A DNA stretch of 64,000 nucleotides from Bdellovibrio sp. GTDB taxonomy: Bacteria > Bdellovibrionota > Bdellovibrionia > Bdellovibrionales > Bdellovibrionaceae. Each line of letters starts with the position of its first letter. The first letter of the stretch is position 1. The translations under genes were made by a program, and so were the position numbers. Shown piece after piece: positions 17,347 through 24,687 of the stretch. The DNA lies in the NCBI GenBank assembly GCA_025359945.1, contig JANYDD010000020.1:61937-125936 (forward strand). The letters are read 5' to 3'. The notes beneath the pieces were generated by a model. That model was not told the origin of the DNA, did no database searches, and saw only the letters and a list, made by a program, of their open reading frames with translations.

Positions 17347-17985
17347 ATGAACACATTCAGTTTCAGTCAGGGCCGATGGGCTCGCAGGGTGATCGTCACG
17401 ATCGCGCTGATTTCAGCGGGCAAAGTTTCTGCCGCAGAATTTCTAGCGGGCGCGTTTGTCGAGCCCATGATCACTTACGAAATGGGAAACTCGGGTGTGA
17501 ATTATCCATCGCCTTTGAGCAACTCGTCGGGAAAAGTCGAAGGCATCGGGTTGGGTGGTCGTTTCGGAGTCCACATTGCCGAGACCTTTTTCGCAGGTCT
17601 GGATTTGCGCTTGGCGTATCCACAGTTCAAAGATTCGTCCACAAATTACGATGCAAAATCAACCTCCAGCAATTGGGGTCTTTTCGTTGGAATGCAAGTG
17701 CCCGTTGTGGGACTTAGAGTTTGGGCGTCTTATATCTTGGGTGGTGAAGTGAACCCTGAAAAAAGCGGACTTTTGGATGTGAAATTTCAAAACGCTTCAG
17801 GTTATCGTCTAGGGGCTGGATATAGAATCTCTATAGTCAGTCTGAATTTGGAATATCAACAGATCAAATACGGACAGGCCCAGTTAGAGCAAGCTGGACC
17901 ATTTACTGGTACCAGTACATTTGATAGCGTTAGCCTTCAAAATAACTCGTGGGTGGCCAGCGTTTCTTTTCCTTTCGACCTGTAA
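17347..17985 (+). CDS. Outer-membrane beta-barrel protein (OmpW/OMP_b-brl-like)
   Basis: 212 residues from the ATG at 17347, chosen because AAAGGA lies 7 nt upstream and a signal peptide follows (RRVIVTIALISAGKVSAAEF). The frame is open upstream to 17131, but that part is not signal-like. The mature part has alternating strands typical of small eight-stranded barrels: GLGGRFGVHIAETFFAGLDL, YRLGAGYRISIVSLNLEY and a C-terminal SVSFPFDL. No cysteine. Function is unknown; such proteins are porins, structural barrels or adhesins. It is divergent from the disrupted regulator. Confidence 0.7.
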   Translation: MNTFSFSQGRWARRVIVTIALISAGKVSAAEFLAGAFVEPMITYEMGNSGVNYPSPLSNSSGKVEGIGLGGRFGVHIAETFFAGLDLRLAYPQFKDSSTNYDAKSTSSNWGLFVGMQVPVVGLRVWASYILGGEVNPEKSGLLDVKFQNASGYRLGAGYRISIVSLNLEYQQIKYGQAQLEQAGPFTGTSTFDSVSLQNNSWVASVSFPFDL

Positions 17986-18004
17986 TCTAGGCTTTTATGC
18001 CGCT

Positions 18005-18030
18005 GGGTCGGATGTTGATTCATCCGACCC
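18005..18030 (+). promoter_or_regulatory. Perfect hairpin just before a start codon
   Basis: GGGTCGGATG pairs perfectly with CATCCGACCC around a 6-nt loop, ending 6 nt before the ATG of the next gene. There is no T run, so it is a poor terminator. It could instead block the ribosome site of the downstream gene or protect the upstream mRNA end. Confidence 0.45.
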
Positions 18031-18036
18031 GTTAAA

Positions 18037-19530
18037 ATGCTCTTGCACTTAATTTTGATGGGATTTCAAACCATCGCCAACAATGATCCCATCGTCACCC
18101 GGTGGAACGAAACCAGAGATGGTGAATTTTGTTCCTCGGTCCTTTATTCTAGCCTACAATCTGTGTCGCCATGTGAAAAATTTCCCGAGGGCATGCTGCT
18201 AGACCGGGGCCAAAAAAATTCGCTTTATCTTTTAACCAGTCAAGACGCCTTTGAAAGTTTATTTTTCCGCAAGGCTGGTGAAATTCAAAGTTTGAAAAAC
18301 AATTGTCTGATTGACCAACTTCAATTGATGGAAAATCGAATAAAATCCGGAGACCAAAAAGATCTTCACCAGCTGACTTTGCGTTGGCTGCAATTTAGAA
18401 AAATTTTGATTTCACAGGACAAATGCGAAAGCAAGATCCGAGGCCCTTTACGCTTAAGCCCAGACACGACAACTGAAAAAGCTTTTGAGGTTTTTTTGCA
18501 GGCCAAAAAAAAAGTTAGCGAGGCCGGTCGGTCGCTGTCGTCGCTGGAATCGCTAAGCGAGGATTTTATTAATCAGTGCCTTGATCATGATCGATTCAAG
18601 GCATTGATGTCAGCGGATCAGGTGTTGCTTTTAACCTTGCCCATTTTGCAGGCACAGTCTGCCCTTGAATTGATCGAACGGCATCGCGCCGAGCTGATCT
18701 TGGCCCAAACCGGAAAGCCAGTCACTGATCAAGATATTTTTAATCTGGACTTTTCAGCGGTGCCTGCCCACTCGCCTGGCAACTCGTCTGGCAAGGGAAA
18801 AGCGCCGATTGTTTTCTCAAAACCATTTGTAGAAGATTTCAAGGGATTCATTGGTGGCACCATTTTGTCTCGACAGAAAATTGAAAAAAGAATTCAAGAT
18901 GAGATCGTAGGACCTGCAAAAATTTCGACACGTAATGAAGAACTTCGCGACTTTATTTTCAATGATGGAACCGCCGGCGCCGCGGCAGTAGAATTGAATT
19001 TATTAGAAAATCCCGGATACAAATGCGTTCTAGCCAGGTATCAGTCTTCGGCGCTAGGAGAGCTGCTTTCGACAACCACAGTGACTGTAGGGGGTACAGC
19101 ATTGGTCAAAGTATTGACGAAAATCCCCAAGGCCTTGTCGGTCGCTAGGTTTCTACGTTTGAAACTAAGCCCAGGGCGCGCAGGCGGTCTTATTGCCGCG
19201 GGGGTGACTAGCTACAAATCGCTCGAGCAAACTTGTCTTCGCGAAGTTTACTCGCAACGAAAACTACCATCGGCCAACTTGCAATTGTCCGAGACCGCTT
19301 TGGAAAATGCGGCCATCAATTTAAGTCCTTCGATGGGATTGAGCCAATGGCCCAAAAAAGAAATCCCAAAAGAAATTTCGCCAGCCTGCCAGAAACTTCA
19401 CACCAGTGAATTTTCGCAATTAAAAGAAGCCCAGTTAAGTTGCCTGCAAGATTTTGCAGTCAATACGACTCCGTGGAATTTAGGGGTTGTTACATCTGAA
19501 GTGTTGTCTCGCTGGTTTGCTCCGGACTAA
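18037..19530 (+). CDS. Hypothetical secreted protein, 497 aa
   Basis: No family recognised. A short hydrophobic start (MLLHLILMGFQTIA) may be a signal peptide. The rest is mainly helical with scattered cysteines (around 12), and a small hydrophobic region near GRAGGLIAAGVTSY. A low-complexity PAHSPGNSSGKGKAP linker sits near residue 250. The ATG has no clear Shine-Dalgarno and lies 6 nt after a strong hairpin. It is a real gene by length, codon pattern and absence of competing frames. It precedes the coiled-coil protein gene on the same strand by 86 nt. Confidence 0.7.
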   Translation: MLLHLILMGFQTIANNDPIVTRWNETRDGEFCSSVLYSSLQSVSPCEKFPEGMLLDRGQKNSLYLLTSQDAFESLFFRKAGEIQSLKNNCLIDQLQLMENRIKSGDQKDLHQLTLRWLQFRKILISQDKCESKIRGPLRLSPDTTTEKAFEVFLQAKKKVSEAGRSLSSLESLSEDFINQCLDHDRFKALMSADQVLLLTLPILQAQSALELIERHRAELILAQTGKPVTDQDIFNLDFSAVPAHSPGNSSGKGKAPIVFSKPFVEDFKGFIGGTILSRQKIEKRIQDEIVGPAKISTRNEELRDFIFNDGTAGAAAVELNLLENPGYKCVLARYQSSALGELLSTTTVTVGGTALVKVLTKIPKALSVARFLRLKLSPGRAGGLIAAGVTSYKSLEQTCLREVYSQRKLPSANLQLSETALENAAINLSPSMGLSQWPKKEIPKEISPACQKLHTSEFSQLKEAQLSCLQDFAVNTTPWNLGVVTSEVLSRWFAPD

Positions 19531-19616
19531 AGCCCAGAAATTTCCATTTAAAGGTTGCTTCTGACCCATCTTGAAATCGAAATAGAATGTGGGATGCAAA
19601 CTGAAGGAGAGCTTTA

Positions 19617-20879
19617 ATGAATCAAAAGAGTTTTAAAATTTTTTATGGGGTCGCCGTAGTTATGGCATTTATGGCATTGCCTCATTATGCCATCGCAGTT
19701 TCAAACTCTCAGATCGATGCCGAAGAGGCCAGAGCCGATGCCGAAACCGCTCAGGCTGACGCCAAGGAATCTAGAAAAAAAGCTGACGACGATAAGCGAA
19801 AACGAGACGTCGCACAGAGTGAATCCAACACCGCCGTGACCCAGGCGCGGGCCCAAGAAAAGAAAGCAAAAGAAGAACAAGTTCAGGCCGACAAAGATTC
19901 AGAAAGATTCAAACAAGAGACCATCGAATTTGAAAAACAGCGCCGGTTAGCAGAAGAAAAAACCAAAAACTTAAATCAACAAATCCTAGCGACTCAAGAC
20001 AAAGTAAAAAAGCTGCAGTCTTTGCGTGAAGATTCTTTGGCCAAGAAAAAAGTTTCTGAAGCCGCCGAGAAAAAAGTCGAAGACGAAATGAAGGATCTTG
20101 TGCAAAAGGCAAAGGCAGCACAAAAAGATTCAGACGAAGCTCAAAAGGCATTTCAAGATGCCAAGTCAAAAGAGACCCAAAGCTTAAAACAACTTGAACA
20201 AACAAAGGCGGCCACACAAAGACAAGTGGCCTTGGCCGATGCTACAAAAGAAAAATCACAGGCCGAGAAAGCTAGAAGCGAGGCTGAAAAAGCAAAAGCT
20301 GAAGCAGAAATTGTTCGACTAAAAGCTCAAGAAGAAAAATCGAAGGGCGAGATTTCGGCATTGCAGGATGAAGAGAAAAAAACCGCAGCCCAAATCAAAG
20401 AAGTTCAGAAAAACTTAGATGATCAACGGAAGAATCTTCAGGATTTAAAAAAAGACGAAGACAAAGCCCGCCAGGCGACTTTAAAAATTAAAAACGAATT
20501 CGAAAAAGAACGCGCTAAAAATACCCAAGAGCTGGCTCAGTTCAACACCGAAATCGCGGCTTTGAAGAAAAATCTATCGCAGTACGAAAATGATCAAAAG
20601 CGGGTCGAGACCGAATCTTTAAAATTAAAATCAGATATTGAAAAAGCCAGGGCTGAACGGGACAAACTAAAAGAGCAGGTCGACAGGGCCAAGCAATCTC
20701 TAGAGACCCAATCTCTAAAGAAGGACACTCTGGTTTCAGAGTTAGAAGCTGAAAAAATAAAGATCGAATCTGAAAAAATTAAACTGGAAACCGCCAGAAT
20801 GGGCAATGCATCGGACGCTCAGAAATCAGGTGGCGCTCCGGCAAGCGACACAAAAAAATCCAAAAAAAGTCGAAAATAA
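19617..20879 (+). CDS. Secreted long coiled-coil protein
   Basis: 420 residues. A signal peptide (VVMAFMALPHYAIAVS) is followed by an almost unbroken Lys/Glu/Ala/Gln heptad sequence from about residue 35 to 395, ending in a Ser/Lys tail (KKSKKSRK). There are no Cys, Trp or enzymatic motifs. GGAGAG lies 6 nt before the ATG. The layout suggests a periplasmic rod- or scaffold-type protein, somewhat like TolA or BAR-like structural proteins; no specific homology is claimed. The merRNA gene follows on the same strand. Confidence 0.75.
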   Translation: MNQKSFKIFYGVAVVMAFMALPHYAIAVSNSQIDAEEARADAETAQADAKESRKKADDDKRKRDVAQSESNTAVTQARAQEKKAKEEQVQADKDSERFKQETIEFEKQRRLAEEKTKNLNQQILATQDKVKKLQSLREDSLAKKKVSEAAEKKVEDEMKDLVQKAKAAQKDSDEAQKAFQDAKSKETQSLKQLEQTKAATQRQVALADATKEKSQAEKARSEAEKAKAEAEIVRLKAQEEKSKGEISALQDEEKKTAAQIKEVQKNLDDQRKNLQDLKKDEDKARQATLKIKNEFEKERAKNTQELAQFNTEIAALKKNLSQYENDQKRVETESLKLKSDIEKARAERDKLKEQVDRAKQSLETQSLKKDTLVSELEAEKIKIESEKIKLETARMGNASDAQKSGGAPASDTKKSKKSRK

Positions 20880-20924
20880 CAGCTAAAGACAGTCTTAATT
20901 TCGGTATCTCATTTTGATCCACAG

Positions 20925-20977
20925 GGTTTGGCGAAAGCTCACCTTTGAAACATGCATGGCTTTTTTTTCGCCAAGCC
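20925..20977. repeat. Long inverted repeat upstream of merRNA
   Basis: GGTTTGGCGAAA (20925-20936) pairs with TTTCGCCAAGCC (20966-20977), 12 bp with one G-U wobble, 45 nt after the coiled-coil gene. It may end that transcript, though the following T run is short. Confidence 0.5.
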
Positions 20978-21063
20978 TTTCATCTAGGCGTACTTTAGAA
21001 GTATCAACAAAGGAGGTCCATAAGGCGAGTTAACAGTTAAAAGGATTAAGTATCCTTCCTTTG

Positions 21064-21150
21064 CTCAAGGCAAACTTAGAGTGATCTAAGGACGCAAAGC
21101 TACAGGGACTCGAGGCCACGGAAGACCATAAAGCGAGTCAGCCAGTTACC
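21064..21150 (+). promoter_or_regulatory. Cyclic-di-GMP-I (GEMM) riboswitch aptamer
   Basis: Core elements in order: AAGGCAAAC, a 6-bp hairpin CTTAGA/TCTAAG capped by the GNRA tetraloop GTGA (21081-21084), the invariant GGACGCAAAGC (21090-21100), the second helix GACTCG/CGAGTC (21107-21112 with 21134-21139) containing the tetraloop-receptor side, and the closing AGTTACC. Spacing and order agree with the GEMM-I consensus. Confidence 0.88.
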
Positions 21151-21230
21151 AGAGGACATGAAAACGTCATTAGCCATATGGGACAAAGGCGATGGAAGGT
21201 ACGAAAAAACATATTAGTAAAATTCCCTCT

Positions 21231-21280
21231 CACCCGTAAGGCTCATCCCCAAAATCTTCCTTACGGGTGATCTTTTTTTA
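21231..21280 (+). terminator. Rho-independent terminator of merRNA
   Basis: CACCCGTAAGG pairs perfectly with CCTTACGGGTG (11 bp, 17-nt loop) and is followed by ATCTTTTTTTA. It ends the riboswitch RNA before the convergent mrp gene. Confidence 0.92.
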
Positions 21281-21346
21281 TCCCGTCCGAACTTCCTTAA
21301 AATCTCGCGTACTCCACTTAAGAGCTGTTGAACTCTATCGATAAAA

Positions 21347-22189
21347 TTATCTGAGCTGATCAATTGCTAAATCATGGTTTGAACTAAGGCTCGCGATTTT
21401 TTCTGAAACTTTATCGATGGCTTGGGCTTCCGGAGAATCGGGGTAGCTTTCGACCACCGGCACACCCGCTTCGCTAGCTATGCTGACGCTGGGGTGAAAA
21501 GGAAGCTCTGCTAAAATCGGAATACGTTGTGCAGCCAGATACGCGTCGATTTCACCGCGCGGGAACAGCGCGATTCGTTCCTCGGATCCGGTCGTTCGCA
21601 GGTAGGACATATTAATTACGGCGCCCAGGACAGGAATGTTGACTCGCTTCCACATATCGATGGCTTTTTTTACATCCGCTAAAGCCAAATTTTGCGGAGT
21701 CGACACCACGATGGCGCCAAACATCGGAACTTTCTGCGCCAGCGAAAGATGGATATCTCCGGTGCCCGGGGGTAGATCGATGATCAGATAATCAAGCTCG
21801 CCCCAAACGACATCCCTAAAAAACTGGTCCATGGCTTTGAACAACATCGGCCCGCGCCAGACTACGGCGGCGGTCTCGTCGATCAAAAATCCGATACTCA
21901 TTAACTTTAAATTATATCTGATGAGCGGAAGAATTTTTTGTTCTGGCGTGACCTGAACTTTTTGGTTGACCGCACCCATCAGTCTGGGAAGGCTGGGGCC
22001 GTATATGTCGGCGTCCAGAAGACCTACTCGGTATCGTTTGGCAAGGCTTAGGGCCAGGTTGACGGCGACGGTACTTTTGCCCACGCCTCCTTTTCCCGAA
22101 CTTACCGCGATGATTTTACCAACGCCTGGAATGGGTTTTTGCTGTTCAAAAGGGTTCGCAGGAGAATGAGGGGATTGGGTTGTTGCCAT
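21347..22189 (-). CDS. Mrp/ApbC-family P-loop ATPase, cysteine-free
   Basis: 280-residue MinD-like ATPase of the Mrp/NBP35 iron-sulfur carrier family. Motifs: deviant Walker A SSGKGGVGKST near residue 30, LLDADIYGPSLPRLMG, VWRGPMLFKAMDQF and IIDLPPGTGDIHLS. The usual N-terminal DUF59 domain is absent. More striking, the site that normally reads ENMSYF with a following CxxC reads INMSYLRTTGSEERIALF, and the protein has no cysteine at all, so it cannot bind a bridging [4Fe-4S] cluster as Mrp/ApbC does. AAGGAC is upstream of the ATG. It may act in another carrier or regulatory role. Confidence 0.88.
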   Translation of the reverse strand: MATTQSPHSPANPFEQQKPIPGVGKIIAVSSGKGGVGKSTVAVNLALSLAKRYRVGLLDADIYGPSLPRLMGAVNQKVQVTPEQKILPLIRYNLKLMSIGFLIDETAAVVWRGPMLFKAMDQFFRDVVWGELDYLIIDLPPGTGDIHLSLAQKVPMFGAIVVSTPQNLALADVKKAIDMWKRVNIPVLGAVINMSYLRTTGSEERIALFPRGEIDAYLAAQRIPILAELPFHPSVSIASEAGVPVVESYPDSPEAQAIDKVSEKIASLSSNHDLAIDQLR

Positions 22190-22346
22190 GTTTAGTGTCC
22201 TTTTTCTGAAGTCTGTATTTCTGAAGTCTTTAAAATTCTTTTTTGCGAAGTTAACTTGATTTTTTTCTAGTCTTTAGTCGCTGCATTTTTAGTCCAAATT
22301 TGCTTTCACATCTGTAAAAAAATTATAATGAGCTAGCAAGGATGAA

Positions 22347-22775
22347 ATGGATAATCTGCTAAATTTCGACTTTAATTCTGCTCACTCGGCCAAGTGGATT
22401 TTCCAAATCCTCATGGGCGTGGTCGTGCTTTGGGTGACGTATTTTCGATCGCGACGAAAGTTCGATCATCCTGATGGACCGTTGAACTTAAAAAAAACGG
22501 CTACCGACCTGACGAGTCAACCCCAGATGTCGCGGTTGGATTATTCAACGCTTGAGGAAATGCGCCAGTCCCGAGATTTAAAAAATTTAAATGTGATTTT
22601 TATGTTTAACGGACACAGTTTTGATGCTTATGAAGTTTTGGGTTTGCCTGCGGGATCACCATTAAGTGCCTGCGAGGCCGCTTACAAAGAAGCCATTGCC
22701 CGCACCGACCCAAACTCTCGCGCCTTCCTGCAAATGGCCTGGGAGTCGATCAAAAATCAGCGAGCGGTCTCGTAA
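22347..22775 (+). CDS. Membrane protein with degenerate J-like domain
   Basis: 142 residues: one N-terminal membrane helix (WIFQILMGVVVLWVTYF), a polar linker, and a C-terminal region DAYEVLGLPAGSPLSACEAA that resembles the start of DnaJ domains (YEVLGL, then helix II). The HPD tripeptide that stimulates Hsp70 is missing (IARTDPNS at that place). It may be a J-like protein without Hsp70 activation, as in other membrane-bound JLP proteins. It converges with the cytochrome gene, with the stops adjacent. Confidence 0.55.
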   Translation: MDNLLNFDFNSAHSAKWIFQILMGVVVLWVTYFRSRRKFDHPDGPLNLKKTATDLTSQPQMSRLDYSTLEEMRQSRDLKNLNVIFMFNGHSFDAYEVLGLPAGSPLSACEAAYKEAIARTDPNSRAFLQMAWESIKNQRAVS

Positions 22776-23189
22776 TTATTTTTTGAAATTCTTGTATAAA
22801 AGTGGATCCGTTTTTTGCTCGGAATCCGGAATCAGTTTTTCGCGGTGGCACATGTAACAACTGGCCTTGGATTCGCCGTTTTTGCCACTGAATCCATTGT
22901 CGATTAGAAGTTGAGTCGTTTTCAAATGCTTCAGTGATTTTTTAAATTCTGGTTTTTCGTCAGATGCAAAATTTGAAGCAATATGGCAGGCGGTGCAGGT
23001 CACACCAAGTTGTTGAGAGATGCTTTGCATTTGCTTCAGCATGCGCTCGTCGTTTTCTTTGATGGCTTCTGGAGATTCCGCTAAAGCGACGAAGCTTGAG
23101 TTGAGCGAAATAGCAAAGGCCAATCCCATCGCCAAAAGACTTATTTTTTTTTCAGAAGAAAAAATCAGAGACGAAAAAAAACATTTCAT
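22776..23189 (-). CDS. Secreted diheme c-type cytochrome
   Basis: 137 residues with a signal region (LLAMGLAFAISLNSSFVALA) and two heme-attachment sites, CTACH at 65-69 and CYMCH at 111-115. It resembles small cytochromes related to the photosynthetic reaction-centre cytochrome c domain found in non-phototrophs. A Met at residue 21 could be the true start, giving a cleaner signal peptide; the first ATG has no obvious ribosome site. A periplasmic electron carrier or heme sensor is likely. No oxidase or maturation gene is adjacent. Confidence 0.8.
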   Translation of the reverse strand: MKCFFSSLIFSSEKKISLLAMGLAFAISLNSSFVALAESPEAIKENDERMLKQMQSISQQLGVTCTACHIASNFASDEKPEFKKSLKHLKTTQLLIDNGFSGKNGESKASCYMCHREKLIPDSEQKTDPLLYKNFKK

Positions 23190-23310
23190 ATTTGGTATTC
23201 TAGCGATCCCAAGCGATCAATCGCAAGGGCTTTTGATTGACTGATTTTCATGGGCTTGTTACCAATCAGTTTGACCCGAATAAAACTGACCCCCTGTCGC
23301 TGGAGAGCTG

Positions 23311-24624
23311 ATGGATTTGGCGCAAATTGTTTCGCTAAGTAAAAGACGCGGATTCGTATTCCCCAGCAGTGAGATTTATGGGGGACTGGGCTCGTGTTGG
23401 GACTATGGCCCCTTGGGTTCGCAGCTGAAAATGAATGTTAAAAAAATTTGGTGGAATGCGATGACTCGTCGATCCGATATCTGTGGATTGGATGCCGCAA
23501 TTTTAATGGCGCCCATGGTTTGGAAGGCTTCGGGACATATCGACGGTTTTTCGGATCCCTTGGTTGATTGCAAAAACTGTCAAACCCGTTTTCGGGCCGA
23601 TAATACCGAAAGTTATTTGCAACATAAAAAATGCCCGCAATGTGGATCGACCCAACTTTCCGAGCCCCGCAATTTTAATTTAATGTTTAAAACTCACATG
23701 GGTCCAGTCGAGGACTCGGGATCGGCGGTTTACCTTCGCCCAGAAACGGCCCAAGGAATTTTTGTGAATTTTTTGAACTGCCAGGTGACGACTAGGATGA
23801 AAGTCCCATTTGGAATCGCCCAGATCGGAAAATCCTTTCGAAACGAAATCACGCCAGGAAATTTTATTTTTAGAACGCGCGAGTTTGAACAAATGGAAAT
23901 GCAGTACTTTGTTAAACCCGGAAGCGATCAAAAATATTACGAAGAATGGAAAAACACCAGACTGAATTTTTATCACAAGTTTGGAATTAAAAAAGAAAAC
24001 CTAAGATTCCATCCTCATGGGCCAACCGAACTGGCCCACTACGCCAAGGCCGCCGTCGACGTTCAATATTTATTTCCGATGGGGTGGTCCGAGCTTGAAG
24101 GTGTTCACAATCGAGGCGATTTTGATCTCACTCAGCATATGAAATTTTCTGGAAAATCCTTGGAGTATTTTGACGAGGCCGCCAAAGAAAAATTTATCCC
24201 GTACGTTATCGAAACCGCCGTGGGCTGCGATCGCCTGATTTTGGCTTTTTTGTGCGATGCTTACCACGAAGAAAAGTTAGACGAAGCTGGCGAAGTGCGA
24301 GTGGTTTTGCGCCTGCATCCCGAACTGGCACCGGTGAAAGCGGCTATTCTGCCGCTATCAAAGAAACCCGAACTTCAAGAGATCGCCGAAAAACTGCGGT
24401 CTGATCTTAGCGAGGTTGTCGAATGCGCTTATGACGAAAGCGCATCGATTGGAAAGCGCTACCGCCGACAAGATGAAATCGGAACGCCCTATTGCGTGAC
24501 CATTGATTTTGATACTCTTCAAGATCAGGCCGTCACGCTAAGACACCGTGATACGATGAAACAAGAAAGAATAAGTTTAGTGTCTTTGGCCGAACGACTG
24601 CCAATGCTTTTAAAAAATTTCTAA
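23311..24624 (+). CDS. glyS: Glycyl-tRNA synthetase (single-chain class II)
   Basis: Charges tRNA-Gly; homodimeric GlyRS type rather than the alpha2-beta2 type. N-terminal [20 protein letters not shown], zinc-binding cysteines CKNC and CPQC around residues 90-110, class II motif 2 [21 protein letters not shown], motif 3 [11 protein letters not shown], and the anticodon-binding domain at the C-terminus ([16 protein letters not shown]). Length 437. GGAGAG is 3 nt before the ATG. A hairpin ACTGATT/AATCAGT lies in the leader at 23240-23270; it does not match a T-box. It is first in a long rightward run of core genes. Confidence 0.96.
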   Translation: MDLAQIVSLSKRRGFVFPSSEIYGGLGSCWDYGPLGSQLKMNVKKIWWNAMTRRSDICGLDAAILMAPMVWKASGHIDGFSDPLVDCKNCQTRFRADNTESYLQHKKCPQCGSTQLSEPRNFNLMFKTHMGPVEDSGSAVYLRPETAQGIFVNFLNCQVTTRMKVPFGIAQIGKSFRNEITPGNFIFRTREFEQMEMQYFVKPGSDQKYYEEWKNTRLNFYHKFGIKKENLRFHPHGPTELAHYAKAAVDVQYLFPMGWSELEGVHNRGDFDLTQHMKFSGKSLEYFDEAAKEKFIPYVIETAVGCDRLILAFLCDAYHEEKLDEAGEVRVVLRLHPELAPVKAAILPLSKKPELQEIAEKLRSDLSEVVECAYDESASIGKRYRRQDEIGTPYCVTIDFDTLQDQAVTLRHRDTMKQERISLVSLAERLPMLLKNF

Positions 24625-24687
24625 AACGGCAATGAATCAGAAAGAAATGCAACGCACTTAAGTAACTAGAAAGAACTGAAGAAGGAA

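Larger units (their letters stand above)
21036..21280 (+). ncRNA. merRNA: orphan cyclic-di-GMP riboswitch RNA
   Basis: Stand-alone RNA consisting of a GEMM-I (c-di-GMP-I) aptamer and a perfect terminator, with no gene downstream on this strand. A 5' hairpin AAGGAT-TAAGT-ATCCTT (21041-21057) precedes the aptamer at about 21064-21150. A stretch of about 80 nt leads to the terminator ending near 21280. This matches the 'merRNA' reported as extremely abundant in attack-phase Bdellovibrio bacteriovorus and proposed to bind or store c-di-GMP rather than control a gene. The 5' end is estimated; I did not identify the promoter with confidence. Confidence 0.85.

Noticed and set aside
21158..21217. Leader peptide of 19 residues inside merRNA
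   Set aside because: AGAGGAC is directly against the ATG, the peptide has no distinctive feature, and the region is better explained as RNA.
23190..23310. T-box or other leader RNA before glyS
   Set aside because: Only a 7-bp hairpin is present; no T-box sequence or specifier loop is visible.
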